The notes: a model not told the origin generated them from the sequence alone. A DNA stretch of 64,000 nucleotides from Candidatus Sumerlaeota bacterium (GCA_012513815.1 JAAZBM010000014.1:62001-126000); one strand, 5' to 3'. Positions 8,789-17,428 are shown, counted from the stretch's first letter. Program-made: numbers and translations.

Positions 8789-9412
8789 CTACTGACGCAC
8801 TATCGTCATAAGATGAGTACGAGTACGATCGAGTTTGCCTCGTACGGTGTCATCGAGAAGTATGTTGCCACACATAAACCGCAAGCCGCCAATCATTCTC
8901 TCATCGACTTTAAAGTCGATACTGAGATTCAATGGCTCACTGTCAGAAAGGCTCATCTGCCGACGCATATATGCTTCCATTGTTTGATCAATTATCTGTT
9001 TCACATTATCTGTCAAAGGAACGGCACTCACCAGTTCCGCACGCCATATGCCCCTGTAGCGGCTAACCTTTTCCACAAAAAGTGTCAGCATCGCGCTTAG
9101 ACCCAACATGCGGTCGTGTTTAAGGACAAGTAGCATAAAGTTGAGAAGAATCGGATGAATATTCCCTGTGAAACACCGGCGAATGAAGTCCTCTTTTTCC
9201 GCATCGGTAAACCGTGGCGACTCGAACAAAACGCGAGTTCTGTTTTGTACATCTTCCGAGAGTCGCAAGTTGCTGATATCATCAGAGATGGACACGAGTG
9301 CGTTGTTCTCGAGCGCTAAGTCAAACAACGCTTGTGCATAGCGTTCTACGAGGATAGGACTGACACCGGAAAACATTCCACTACTCACGGGACTTTCTTC
9401 CTTCTGCCTCAC
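8789..9412 (-). CDS. atpH: F1F0 ATP synthase delta subunit
   Basis: Up to 207 residues. After a short N-terminal extension, VERYAQALFDLALENN matches the delta (OSCP) opening and the C-terminal region SIDFKVDERMIGGLRFMCGN matches the conserved IDpsliGGl..r.g signature. Delta connects F1 to the b-subunit stalk. The longest frame overlaps atpF by 32 bases; an alternative ATG at 9376 lies four bases after the atpF stop codon and would remove the overlap, giving 195 residues and a start closer to the family. It belongs to the atpZ-to-atpA operon. Confidence 0.9.
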   Translation of the reverse strand: MRQKEESPVSSGMFSGVSPILVERYAQALFDLALENNALVSISDDISNLRLSEDVQNRTRVLFESPRFTDAEKEDFIRRCFTGNIHPILLNFMLLVLKHDRMLGLSAMLTLFVEKVSRYRGIWRAELVSAVPLTDNVKQIIDQTMEAYMRRQMSLSDSEPLNLSIDFKVDERMIGGLRFMCGNILLDDTVRGKLDRTRTHLMTIVRQ

Positions 9413-9905
9413 TCTTTTGTAGCTCTTTAACCTGACCTATGAACTCTGCCGCGAGTCTGGCTTGCGTAACTTCATCAATTTCTTTTTTAAGAATACGTCC
9501 GGCAACCGTGATAGCAATGGAGACGACTTCTTGACGCAGTTCTTCACGCGCCTTTGCAATCTCCAGTTCCACACGCTCACTGGCTTGTTTCATCGCGTCT
9601 TCGCCGCGCTGACGTGCTTCGGCCTCAATTTGCTGTACCAACTCACGCCCACGCGCGATTTCGGCTTGCTTGAGTTTTTCGCCTTCCTGTTCCATCGTTA
9701 AAATGCGCTGGTTATACTCTTCTTGCTGTTCGTCAAGTTGGTTCTGACGAGCAGTAATCTCCGAGAACTTGCCTTCGATGTATTGCTGACGTGCCTCAAT
9801 GGCGGACGAAATACCTTGCCAAAAATACTTTATAAATACCCACATGAACACTGCAAACGCAAGCAGTGTTGTCAGGATTTGGGCAATGACTGTTCTATCG
9901 ATCAT
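9381..9905 (-). CDS. atpF: F1F0 ATP synthase b subunit
   Basis: 174 residues. One N-terminal membrane helix (about 8-28, ILTTLLAFAVFMWVFIKYFW) is followed by a long charged coiled coil rich in Gln, Glu, Arg and Ala. The end, VAGRILKKEIDEVTQARL, is the delta-binding segment. The b dimer forms the outer stalk. Only one b gene is seen. It lies 116 bases after atpE in the operon; that spacer contains no gene. Confidence 0.93.
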   Translation of the reverse strand: MIDRTVIAQILTTLLAFAVFMWVFIKYFWQGISSAIEARQQYIEGKFSEITARQNQLDEQQEEYNQRILTMEQEGEKLKQAEIARGRELVQQIEAEARQRGEDAMKQASERVELEIAKAREELRQEVVSIAITVAGRILKKEIDEVTQARLAAEFIGQVKELQKSEAEGRKSRE

Positions 9906-10021
9906 GACCCTTACTGTCTTTCTCTTTTAATGTTGTTCAAGCGATGAAACAATTTCTTGTCACTCCAACACAGTTTTGTATTTGCCGCTGTCATATGCAA
10001 CAACGGTCATCAATTAAATTT

Positions 10022-10252
10022 TTAGATAGCTTTCAGGATAAATGGAACTAACAAAGTATAGATTGCCAAGGACTCAATCAGTGCGCAACCGATAATCATC
10101 AAAAGCATCAGTTTTCCATAGAGTTCGGGCTGACGTCCTGAGGATTCCAGTGCGGAAGTGATTGCGCGTCCCATACCGATGGCGCAACCAAATGCGGCAA
10201 GTCCCATTCCAACAGGGTAAGCTACGTGAAGCAGTGCTATTTTATCAATCAT
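10022..10252 (-). CDS. atpE: F1F0 ATP synthase c subunit
   Basis: 76 residues, two membrane helices joined by a polar loop with the conserved GRQPE turn (residues 39-43). The ion-carrying acidic residue is Glu in GCALIESLAIYTLL of helix 2. It is followed by Ser, as in sodium-binding c rings, but the helix 1 position equivalent to the sodium-ligand Gln (GxGQG in Ilyobacter) is Met here (AIGMGRA), so the coupling ion cannot be assigned with confidence; protons seem at least as likely. c subunits assemble into the membrane rotor ring. Confidence 0.95.
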   Translation of the reverse strand: MIDKIALLHVAYPVGMGLAAFGCAIGMGRAITSALESSGRQPELYGKLMLLMIIGCALIESLAIYTLLVPFILKAI

Positions 10253-10343
10253 TTTGATCTCCTAAATTTCCGAGGTTTATACAAAACCTCTTTTTGTTCT
10301 TTTTTCTATTACATTTATAAACCAAGGTCGTTCACTGACAACC

Positions 10344-11291
10344 TTATGAAACAGCTTGTTGAGCCTCAACTTGCTGCTTTTGCTCTTGCGAATTGGTCGG
10401 TTCCTCTTCCTCGTGGGTCGTCCACAGAGAAAGATAGATTGCCGACAGAATGGTAAAAACAAGTGCCTGAATAACACCAAGGAGCAACCCCAAAAACAGG
10501 AAGGGAAAGTGCAAGGGAATGCCGATAATTGTCCCCGGAATCATGGCAACGGTGACTTGAACACCCATAATCATAAAAATGCCCAAAAGCATGTCTTTTC
10601 CCATCATATTGCCATAGAGACGAAGGCTCAGGCTCAAGGGACGAGTAACAATCTCGATGCTGTTGACGCAAAAGAACAGAGGCGAAAGTATCCACATAAT
10701 AAGGTTGCTCGGATTGTTCAGCAAATGCATAAGCACGTGTTTCCAACCAAGTTCAAAGCTAAAGTAATGATAGTAGATCATGATGAAAATCGCTAATGTT
10801 ACGGTCGTCGCGTACTTCGCTGTCGGTGCGCACAAAAAGGGAATGATTCCGGACATATTGCAAATCATAATGAACATAAGGAAGGTCGCAAAAATCGGGA
10901 TATGTTTTTTGTTGTGCTCGCCAAGGAGGCCAAACAGGAAACCTTTAATCGAGGAGCAAAGCATCTCCATGGCTATTTGTAGTTTGTCGGGGACTTGTTT
11001 GACAACGAGCTTGCGGCTAACCCGCAGCATGAAAATGATGGAAACAATTGTGATGAAAATCAGGACAATCTGCGCACTCCAAGCCTCGATGGTATGCCCA
11101 AAGGGCGTTGAGCGAATCATCTCACCGTTAATCTTTAGGTCCAAGAATACCGACACAAAAGAAGGTAACTCGGTTGATGCGCTTTCGGCTTCTTCGGCCG
11201 CAAAAAGCGCGGACGAGCAAGAACTAAGCAACGCAACACTCAACATATATTTTAGTTTGTCATAGACAGACTTGACCTGATAAGATAACAC
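10344..11291 (-). CDS. atpB: F1F0 ATP synthase a subunit
   Basis: 315 residues from a GTG at 11289-11291, chosen because AGAGGA lies at ideal distance. An in-frame ATG at 11327 has no ribosome-binding site. The N-terminus carries a signal-like segment (MLSVALLSSCSSALFAAEEAE), also seen in a-subunits of some other phyla, then 5-6 membrane helices. The essential Arg is in RPLSLSLRLYGNMMGKD, and IIGIPLHFPFLFLGLLLGVIQALVF is the conserved last hairpin. The a subunit forms the ion half-channels against the c ring. The tail is Gln/Glu rich. It follows the atpI-like gene and precedes atpE. Confidence 0.93.
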   Translation of the reverse strand: MLSYQVKSVYDKLKYMLSVALLSSCSSALFAAEEAESASTELPSFVSVFLDLKINGEMIRSTPFGHTIEAWSAQIVLIFITIVSIIFMLRVSRKLVVKQVPDKLQIAMEMLCSSIKGFLFGLLGEHNKKHIPIFATFLMFIMICNMSGIIPFLCAPTAKYATTVTLAIFIMIYYHYFSFELGWKHVLMHLLNNPSNLIMWILSPLFFCVNSIEIVTRPLSLSLRLYGNMMGKDMLLGIFMIMGVQVTVAMIPGTIIGIPLHFPFLFLGLLLGVIQALVFTILSAIYLSLWTTHEEEEPTNSQEQKQQVEAQQAVS

Positions 11292-11333
11292 AATTATTCC
11301 TCTGAAAAGATTTGCCTGTAGAAACATATAAAC

Positions 11334-11735
11334 TTAATCTTTGATTGTTATTGCAAAAAAACCGCCAACAATTGTAACGGAAAGCACCACCGTTGAGACG
11401 CCCAAACACAGCGCTAAAACGCTTGAGGGCTTTAGGGGTGTAAAGAAAAAATAAACGGTGGCAGCACCAATGGCAAGCAGAACCATTTTACCGAATATAC
11501 ACAGACAAGCCTTCAGACATCCACGGTGATGGCTCTCTTTTTCATCCGGATGATAAAAGACACCTTCCAAAAGGCCGACTAATAGAGCAAACATCCCAAG
11601 ATTCCACAAAGTCGCTAGAAAGCAAAGGATGACCTCCGTTCGTGTGTAGCTTATCGCAAAATACACACAAAACAAGAGGGACAGTAGCATCGCTCCCGCC
11701 GACATAATACTAAAATAGCGCCATTGTTGTTTCAC
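11334..11735 (-). CDS. AtpI-like four-helix membrane protein of the ATP synthase operon
   Basis: 133 residues with four predicted membrane helices (about 12-30, 37-56, 80-100 and 105-128) and a short cytoplasmic loop, HPDEKESHHRGC, between helices 2 and 3. Position, size and topology fit the ATP synthase subunit I/AtpR group, which helps c-ring assembly, but I see no diagnostic motif. Its start overlaps the atpZ stop by four bases (11732-11735) and its stop is followed closely by atpB, so it is clearly part of the operon. Confidence 0.65.
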   Translation of the reverse strand: MKQQWRYFSIMSAGAMLLSLLFCVYFAISYTRTEVILCFLATLWNLGMFALLVGLLEGVFYHPDEKESHHRGCLKACLCIFGKMVLLAIGAATVYFFFTPLKPSSVLALCLGVSTVVLSVTIVGGFFAITIKD

Positions 11736-11989
11736 TCTTTATCTTCCTCATCTGTCAATTTCTGCAACTCCCGAATAATCCTTATTGCGGATTTGATTGC
11801 GGCAGCAATCCCGAAAACGGTAAATAGCAGCGAAAACCATGGTTTCGTGTCGAAAAACTTATCAATATACAATCCAATAATTGCGCCAAGAATGACGCAT
11901 AATGCCATCGATACGGGCAGCTGTGTCGCTAATCCTCCGGCACGCATAATACGCATTGCCGTTTTTCTGTCGAGTTTCTTAATAATCAT
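11732..11989 (-). CDS. atpZ: AtpZ/AtpI-family ATP synthase assembly protein
   Basis: 85 residues with two membrane helices. AGGLATQLPVSMALCVILGA, then GLYIDKFFDTKPW and a second helix with FTVFGIAAAIKSAIRIIREL, match the AtpZ/AtpI family, in which a G.....Gxx(l/i)D....t.P pattern links the helices. It heads the operon atpZ-atpI-like-atpB-atpE-atpF-atpH-atpA. The ATG at 11989 has a GTGAG stretch just upstream. The gene is divergent from the nitroreductase at 12112; a TATAAT hexamer (12037-12042, plus strand) lies in the 120-base spacer. Confidence 0.8.
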   Translation of the reverse strand: MIIKKLDRKTAMRIMRAGGLATQLPVSMALCVILGAIIGLYIDKFFDTKPWFSLLFTVFGIAAAIKSAIRIIRELQKLTDEEDKE

Positions 11990-12111
11990 GGTCTCACCGT
12001 GACATTCATCCCTCTACTCTACACTCCAAACACACTTATAATACTTCACACGAGAAGTCTGTATATTACTTTGTACCATCACAAACTCATTTGCTAAGGG
12101 AGTTCCCATCC

Positions 12112-12657
12112 ATGACAGAACCACTCAACATTTTCTATTCCAGACATTCGTACAGAGGGGCATTTTCCGATAAAGAAGTCACACGCGACATCCTCAAACA
12201 GATTGTAGACGCAGGATTGGCAGCACCCTCGGGATGCAACAAGCAAACAACCAGCTTTGTTGTTATCGATGATAAGGTCATTGTCGAAAAGATTCGCCAG
12301 AGACACCAGACAAATAAGGCTGTTCAGACAGCGCAAGCTTTTATCTGCTGTATCATTGACAAGAATCCGCCACCCGCTTATCATGAGTTTAGTTTTGCCG
12401 TTGAAGACTGCGCTGCGGCCACAGAAAATATGCTCCTGTGCATCAGCTCTCTCGGGCTTGGGTCGGTCTGGATTGATGGATGGCTACGTCTTGACAACAA
12501 TAGTGAAGTCATCGGACAGTACATCAATTTGCCTACTGAAAAGCAGATTCGCATACTACTGCCAATCGGTTATCCGGCAGAGCCAATCACCGCCAGAGAG
12601 AAATTACCCTTTGACGACCGTGCGTGGTTTAACAGTTACCCTGAAGCCGATAAATAG
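12112..12657 (+). CDS. Nitroreductase-family FMN oxidoreductase
   Basis: 181 residues from the ATG at 12112, placed after an AGGGAG site; the longer frame would start at a TTG. The N-terminal YSRHSYRGAFSDKEV matches the FMN-phosphate-binding SRRSvR.F motif, AGLAAPSGCNKQ the P.a.N.Q loop, and AAATENMLLCISSLGLGSVWIDGW the helix plus substrate-lid region. Enzymes of this family use NAD(P)H and FMN to reduce nitro groups, quinones or flavins. Physiological substrate unknown. It overlaps nothing and converges with the transglutaminase-like gene two bases away. Confidence 0.85.
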   Translation: MTEPLNIFYSRHSYRGAFSDKEVTRDILKQIVDAGLAAPSGCNKQTTSFVVIDDKVIVEKIRQRHQTNKAVQTAQAFICCIIDKNPPPAYHEFSFAVEDCAAATENMLLCISSLGLGSVWIDGWLRLDNNSEVIGQYINLPTEKQIRILLPIGYPAEPITAREKLPFDDRAWFNSYPEADK

Positions 12658-12659
12658 GC

Positions 12660-14105
12660 TTACTTCATAACCTCTTCGGCGGTTACGTCATACTCCCACT
12701 GGTCATAGAACAGGTTACCACCCTTCCACTGGACTTCGCCGACCTGATTATCAACAGGGTCGCTTCTCCAGTGCAATGTCGGCGGGACAAAATCGACTGC
12801 GCATTCCGTATTGAGAATGCCACGATAGGGTTCCATCCCACCAAACAGGAAATCGTGGACCTTGGGATTATCGCTTTTGATGTATCCAATGCTCGGGTCA
12901 ACGGGCAACCAACCATAAGGCTGGATATTGATTTCAGCCCAGTCATGCATATTCCAATTACCAGGCATGGTGACCCAACCACTCTGCCAACGAGCCGGAA
13001 TGCCCAAACTACGGCACATCGAAATGAACATCAGAGCCTGAATACCGCAATCACCCGAGCGTGTTGACATAATCTTGCGGGTCGCGGACGGGATTGTCGA
13101 GTACTCTCTCTCTGAATCATATTGAATATTGTCCTGCATCCAACGCCACAAAGTCAGTGCCTGCGTCAATGGATTCGTGGTTTCGCCTACAATACTTTTG
13201 GCAAGTTTGGTCACTTCGTCATTAACCAGAATATGCGGAGGGAAGGCTTGAGTATATTTGGCATAGAGTGGGTCATTCTTGTCTATAGTCGCCTTATCAA
13301 AATCGAGCGTTGGATAGAAAGGCTTCATGCTATACTCATACTCAGCCTTGAAGACTGTCGGCTTATCGCCTTTGCTCTTCTGCGTCATGAACATTGTACG
13401 CATCGTTGCGGTGGACTTGCTATCCCACTGATGCTCAGCAGGCAATGTCACCAGTTTGGAAGGTCCGGTCTGATGACGATAATCTTGTGGCAGTGGAATC
13501 CAGCACAAAATCTCTTCACCTTCGGGGACTGTTCCGCCGGGGATTGTGATGACATGCTTGACTTTGAAAGTACGCGTATACAAATCTTTACCGGCGACGA
13601 TATTCTCGACACAATCTTTCCGACTCATGTTCTCTGCCGCAGCGGGGTCAGCCACATTCGTTTTCCGTGCTTGAACCTTTTCCTTCATTTCGCGGGCTTC
13701 CTTGCAACGACGCCAAAGGTTCGAAGGTTCACGGCGGAAATAACACAGAGTTCCGTCGACAGGTTCGGTCATAATGACTCCGGCAGAAGTCCAGCGCTCA
13801 AGATCAGCCATGGTGACGTCCGGCACATCAAGCTTAATCTTTGCCAACATCTCTTCGGCAGTCATTTTATAATCGCGTTTCATACGACGCAATCTTTCGT
13901 GTTCCACCACATACTTTTTGGCGTCGTTCTTTTCAATCCACGCCATCGCCGCCGAAATCTCGCCTTTCTCTTCAAGTTTGCTTAGCTCTGCGGGAAGGTC
14001 AAGACCAACCATAAAACTACTAAACATATCCAAAGATTCCTTTGCCTGACTGTCATATGCGCTCAGCATAATTGCAATGATAAATGCTACTAAATATTTC
14101 TTCAT
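12660..14105 (-). CDS. Secreted transglutaminase-like cysteine hydrolase
   Basis: About 481 residues from the ATG at 14105 (a GTG at 14117 overlaps the upstream stop codon as an alternative start). A signal peptide (YLVAFIIAIMLSAYDSQA) is followed by an uncharacterised N-terminal region and a transglutaminase core. The catalytic triad is visible: Cys in RSGDCGIQALMF (near residue 355), His in NMHDWAEINI (near 390) and Asp in WLPVDPSIGY (near 405). Such bacterial proteins are usually peptidases or peptidoglycan/protein cross-link hydrolases of the periplasm. The gene is coupled to the NlpC/P60 gene upstream, which suggests joint action on cell wall peptides. The substrate is unknown. Confidence 0.82.
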   Translation of the reverse strand: MKKYLVAFIIAIMLSAYDSQAKESLDMFSSFMVGLDLPAELSKLEEKGEISAAMAWIEKNDAKKYVVEHERLRRMKRDYKMTAEEMLAKIKLDVPDVTMADLERWTSAGVIMTEPVDGTLCYFRREPSNLWRRCKEAREMKEKVQARKTNVADPAAAENMSRKDCVENIVAGKDLYTRTFKVKHVITIPGGTVPEGEEILCWIPLPQDYRHQTGPSKLVTLPAEHQWDSKSTATMRTMFMTQKSKGDKPTVFKAEYEYSMKPFYPTLDFDKATIDKNDPLYAKYTQAFPPHILVNDEVTKLAKSIVGETTNPLTQALTLWRWMQDNIQYDSEREYSTIPSATRKIMSTRSGDCGIQALMFISMCRSLGIPARWQSGWVTMPGNWNMHDWAEINIQPYGWLPVDPSIGYIKSDNPKVHDFLFGGMEPYRGILNTECAVDFVPPTLHWRSDPVDNQVGEVQWKGGNLFYDQWEYDVTAEEVMK

Positions 14106-14113
14106 ATCTTTTC

Positions 14114-15379
14114 TCACTTTAGTCTTCTAATGAGTACAATACGCGGGGCAAGAGTTTTGCCATATTCATCACTATTCTCCGGGCCGATGTCTTGAATCAC
14201 CACGCCACTCTTGGGTCTTGTTGCATGCAGAATCTCGTTTTTTCCCAGAGAAATGGCAACATGAGAGATACGTCCTTCATTATTGGCGAAGAACACAAAA
14301 TCACCGGGACGAATATCCTTAAGTCCTTCGGCATCGAATCCGATAATTCGGCCGACAATTGACTGTTCTGCCGCATCTCGCGGCAAGGTTACACCACGTG
14401 TGCGGGCATACCACTGGCTAAGGCCGGAACAATCGATACCATCGATGTTACGCTCACCCCAAACATACGTCTTGCCCAACAACGGCGACATCTTCTCCAA
14501 AATATTCTCGCGTGTTTCAGTCGTTGCGAGGTCTACAATCTTCGGCGTATCTCGTAACAAACGATTGCTCGAATCCCCGGCAAGTCTCCATTTTCCATTG
14601 GACGAACATAGAAAACTCCCTGCCGGAACCGTCGTTTCGCCATCAAATGCCGTTTCGAGTAAGAAGCCATCGGCAATCTCCGGGCGCATCACAGGCTGTG
14701 CCAACAATTCGCTTTGGGCAAAACCAACATACCCTTCGTCACTCTGAACCATTAGCCAACCGTCGACTGACACATCGGATAGTTTTTCTTTTATATCGTC
14801 ACGCTTGGCGGCACGCAACACCCGCACCCATCCCCCGGACACAACACTATTCATCTGTTCCGATTTTTTCTGCGGTTCCCGTCTGATGGCGATTGTCCCC
14901 TTACCCGGCAAAGCATGGTGATAACACCCTTTCGTCCGAGTTGACTCATCGGGAAGAACCGCAATCTTATTTGCCGCAATATCAAAACCAAGACGCTTGA
15001 GGATGACTTCAAGACCTTTCTTATAGCGAACATCAGAGACTTCGCCCGTCAGGGTTACCTTACCAACAGAACCGTTGTCGGCTTTCTCGCAAGTTGCATG
15101 AATGTTGTATACGACGAGCCTCGCATCAAATATGTTCTGTCTGCCATAGATTGCAATATAGTCCTTCAGTCTGTCGCAAGAACCACGCCCTGTTTCGCCA
15201 TACACAGCTAACAAGTGACGTGCCCGATTCTTGGCATCGTCATTGGCTGCCACGTGAGCCGAAGCCAAGGATTCAATAGAATTGTCCGAATGCTGTTCAT
15301 GCATATCATCAGCCATGATTGTCATGCTCCCAAGGAAGATTGTGATAAGACAAGAATAAACATAAACCTTCATTTTCAT
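14114..15379 (-). CDS. Secreted NlpC/P60 cell wall peptidase with SH3-like domains
   Basis: About 421 residues from the ATG at 15379, where a signal peptide begins (MKMKVYVYSCLITIFLG); an upstream ATG at 15400 is less likely. The middle has SH3b-like stretches (GWVRVLRAAKRDD, GWLMVQSDEGYVGFAQSELL). The C-terminal NlpC/P60 domain shows YVWGERNIDGIDCSGLSQW with the nucleophile Cys (near 320), GDFVFFANNEGRISHVAISLG with the catalytic His (near 375), and ILHATR with the third polar residue. These enzymes cleave D-glutamyl-diaminopimelate or similar peptidoglycan bonds. It is followed by the transglutaminase-like gene, with its stop codon overlapping a possible GTG start. Confidence 0.88.
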   Translation of the reverse strand: MKMKVYVYSCLITIFLGSMTIMADDMHEQHSDNSIESLASAHVAANDDAKNRARHLLAVYGETGRGSCDRLKDYIAIYGRQNIFDARLVVYNIHATCEKADNGSVGKVTLTGEVSDVRYKKGLEVILKRLGFDIAANKIAVLPDESTRTKGCYHHALPGKGTIAIRREPQKKSEQMNSVVSGGWVRVLRAAKRDDIKEKLSDVSVDGWLMVQSDEGYVGFAQSELLAQPVMRPEIADGFLLETAFDGETTVPAGSFLCSSNGKWRLAGDSSNRLLRDTPKIVDLATTETRENILEKMSPLLGKTYVWGERNIDGIDCSGLSQWYARTRGVTLPRDAAEQSIVGRIIGFDAEGLKDIRPGDFVFFANNEGRISHVAISLGKNEILHATRPKSGVVIQDIGPENSDEYGKTLAPRIVLIRRLK

Positions 15380-15412
15380 ATTACTGTAAATATGCGACAA
15401 AACGCCATACTA

Positions 15413-15452
15413 TTGCCGTTCTTTGTGAGATTGGTTGTAATTAGTAAATATG
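15413..15452 (+). promoter_or_regulatory. Candidate leaderless promoter of the 15450 gene
   Basis: TTGCCG (15413-15418), a 17-base spacer and TGTAAT (15436-15441) resemble a sigma-70 promoter. The ATG at 15450 begins eight bases after the -10 element, so the transcript would have almost no leader, and no Shine-Dalgarno is visible. The same TTGTAATTAG element sits at identical distance before the gene at 50103. Confidence 0.35.
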
Positions 15453-16517
15453 AAACAGTATAAGCATCGGTTGGAATCTCTTCTTCTTGCGGCGACAACA
15501 ATCGCCTTTCTCGCGACGATTCAACAACTCAGCGCCTCGATTTTCGAGTCCAAGAATAGTGCTCAATCTCCGGACAAGTCGCAGACTTTCCGAGTTGAGC
15601 GCCTGAGTGATTACAATGACCCGTTCTCCGGGAAAATGATGCTTCAGCTCAGTAGCAACTCTGACCCTAACAGTATCAAACAACGGCTCGTCGAGGGAAC
15701 TCGTATTCGAACGATGACACCACCTGTCTGGCTGAACAACGAATGGGTGGGATTCTCCTATAATGTCGGCAAGAATTCTGAAGGCTATACGTATTACCAT
15801 GCGCCTTCGCATAAGACGATACTTATCGAAACTGATATTGTGCGGCAACTGATGGGAAACACCGGGCAAGTCGAAGAAGAGATGCAGAATCTGTCCTTCA
15901 CACAGTACACCGACAAGAAGTCGGCATCACTGCAGATACAGAATTTGACGTGGGGTTCCGGTAATCGTTCGCTGTTTCCGCTCTATTTGCCGACGATAAA
16001 CAACACCGCAAGAGATACAGTTCCCGGATTGCCGTTCTTGAAAAGTGTCGAGTCGGCGCTGTCCGAATATCAGGGGTTGTGCGAACTTCACCATGCGAAA
16101 TCAATTCTTCCTGAATTGGGAACAGAGAGTTTCGATCAACAAGGTGATCGTGTCGCGTTTTTGGCCGCAATGGAAACGACGCCCACTCTGGTGGTTTTGC
16201 CATTGAGCGCAAAAACCGCCCAAGACGCTTTCAAAAAGGCGATGATTGTGCAGCTGCCCTCGATGATTCGCTTATCCTCGACGAGTGAGACTGACACAGA
16301 AGTCGCAACTGAAGATACAGAAGATTTAACCGCGGTACGCTTTACGACCAAATGGGGAGCAAAAGGAGCAACCATCATCGGGCAGGAAGTCTACGATGAA
16401 ATCAACAATACCACCCAGTTGCAACCCTACTGCGAAGTAGATAAACAGGGGCATTGTTCAATCCTGACAATACCCGTATGGCCGGGAACAATAGACGACA
16501 CAGAGACGACAAAATAG
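15450..16517 (+). CDS. Secreted protein of unknown function
   Basis: 355 residues. A signal peptide is likely (basic start, then LLLAATTIAFLATIQQLSAS). The rest is hydrophilic and probably beta-rich, with aromatic strands such as NEWVGFSYNVGKNSEGYTYYH in the first third, a Thr/Glu/Asp-rich segment (STSETDTEVATEDTEDL) near residue 275, and no cysteine or histidine motif suggesting an enzyme. I recognise no family. It is divergent from the NlpC/P60 gene and ends 17 bases before the convergent oxidoreductase gene. The start has no ribosome-binding site but a promoter-like element just upstream. Confidence 0.55.
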   Translation: MKQYKHRLESLLLAATTIAFLATIQQLSASIFESKNSAQSPDKSQTFRVERLSDYNDPFSGKMMLQLSSNSDPNSIKQRLVEGTRIRTMTPPVWLNNEWVGFSYNVGKNSEGYTYYHAPSHKTILIETDIVRQLMGNTGQVEEEMQNLSFTQYTDKKSASLQIQNLTWGSGNRSLFPLYLPTINNTARDTVPGLPFLKSVESALSEYQGLCELHHAKSILPELGTESFDQQGDRVAFLAAMETTPTLVVLPLSAKTAQDAFKKAMIVQLPSMIRLSSTSETDTEVATEDTEDLTAVRFTTKWGAKGATIIGQEVYDEINNTTQLQPYCEVDKQGHCSILTIPVWPGTIDDTETTK

Positions 16518-16534
16518 CAATCGTGAATTTCCGT

Positions 16535-17428
16535 CTATATCTTGACAGATTCAGAATTATTCGAAAGCCATGCCCTGTTGGCGGCATCAAGAATGCGCAT
16601 CGAATCCATCATGGTTTCCTCGTCAACGCCATCACTATCGCCCGCAAAGAATCGTTCAATCTCTTTCAATAACTCACCATAAAACGCCGCCCCTGTTTCG
16701 ACGGCAAATGGATACTCACCTGTTCCCTCGGCATTATGCAGAACTCCGCCATAACGCCATACGCCCTGAGTCATTTCGGCGATAGCCCGCCGACCATCAG
16801 TATAGGCGATGGTGAACACACAACCGTGTTCATCACGCACCGCACTGACAGAAGCCGCACCCTGCCCCATCAATGTTTGCAAAATCTCAATCGTGTGAAC
16901 GCCATACCAGACGACACTGCTCCCGGCTAAGGCAATCCCCAATGGCCCCCAAACAATAGCACGAGCCGGATTGGGGTAATTCCGAGCAGCGGCACGAATC
17001 GCTTGGTCAAAGCGTAATGCAGAGGACGAAAAGAAGCGAACCGCATGTCGTTTCGCAAGTGTCATAATCTCTTTGGCAGACGACAAATCCTGAGCCATAG
17101 GTTTATCTAGAAAAACGGGTTTGCCCAATTTGGCGACTTTCCTGAAGTATTCCAAATGCATCGACGGATCATTCAATTCCAACATGATTGCATCCGCATT
17201 CTCGACAGCCTCGTCAAAAGACAACGTCACCGGAATGCCCATCTCAGTCATCAACTTTTCGCGAGCATCCAGCCCTTCTTTTCCTTGAAAGGGCGAATCA
17301 AACCGGCAGCAACAAACAGGCTTAAGCTGTGTTGTTCGTTCCGTCTCCGGGCAATCCAGACCAAGCATCCGTTTGGAGAATTCTATTGTATGACTGCTGT
17401 CCAATCCTATGATAGCAACATTAATCAT
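16535..17428 (-). CDS. Gfo/Idh/MocA-family NAD(P)-dependent oxidoreductase
   Basis: 297 residues from the ATG at 17428 (MINVAIIGLDSSHT), where the Rossmann strand begins; the longer frame adds 13 residues unlike the family. The N-terminal nucleotide fold is visible through VAIIGLDSSHT, DAIMLELNDPSMH and KPVFLDKPMAQDLSSAKEI, the last being the family's EKP motif as DKP. The C-terminal alpha/beta domain contains GPLGIALAGSSVVWYGVHTIEIL with a conserved His. Such enzymes oxidise or reduce sugars and inositols. Substrate unknown; no sugar transporter is adjacent. Confidence 0.82.
   Translation of the reverse strand: MINVAIIGLDSSHTIEFSKRMLGLDCPETERTTQLKPVCCCRFDSPFQGKEGLDAREKLMTEMGIPVTLSFDEAVENADAIMLELNDPSMHLEYFRKVAKLGKPVFLDKPMAQDLSSAKEIMTLAKRHAVRFFSSSALRFDQAIRAAARNYPNPARAIVWGPLGIALAGSSVVWYGVHTIEILQTLMGQGAASVSAVRDEHGCVFTIAYTDGRRAIAEMTQGVWRYGGVLHNAEGTGEYPFAVETGAAFYGELLKEIERFFAGDSDGVDEETMMDSMRILDAANRAWLSNNSESVKI

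Noticed and set aside
13122-13985. Plus-strand frame opposite the transglutaminase-like gene
   Set aside because: Cys/His/Arg-rich shadow translation; the transglutaminase triad on the other strand is clear.
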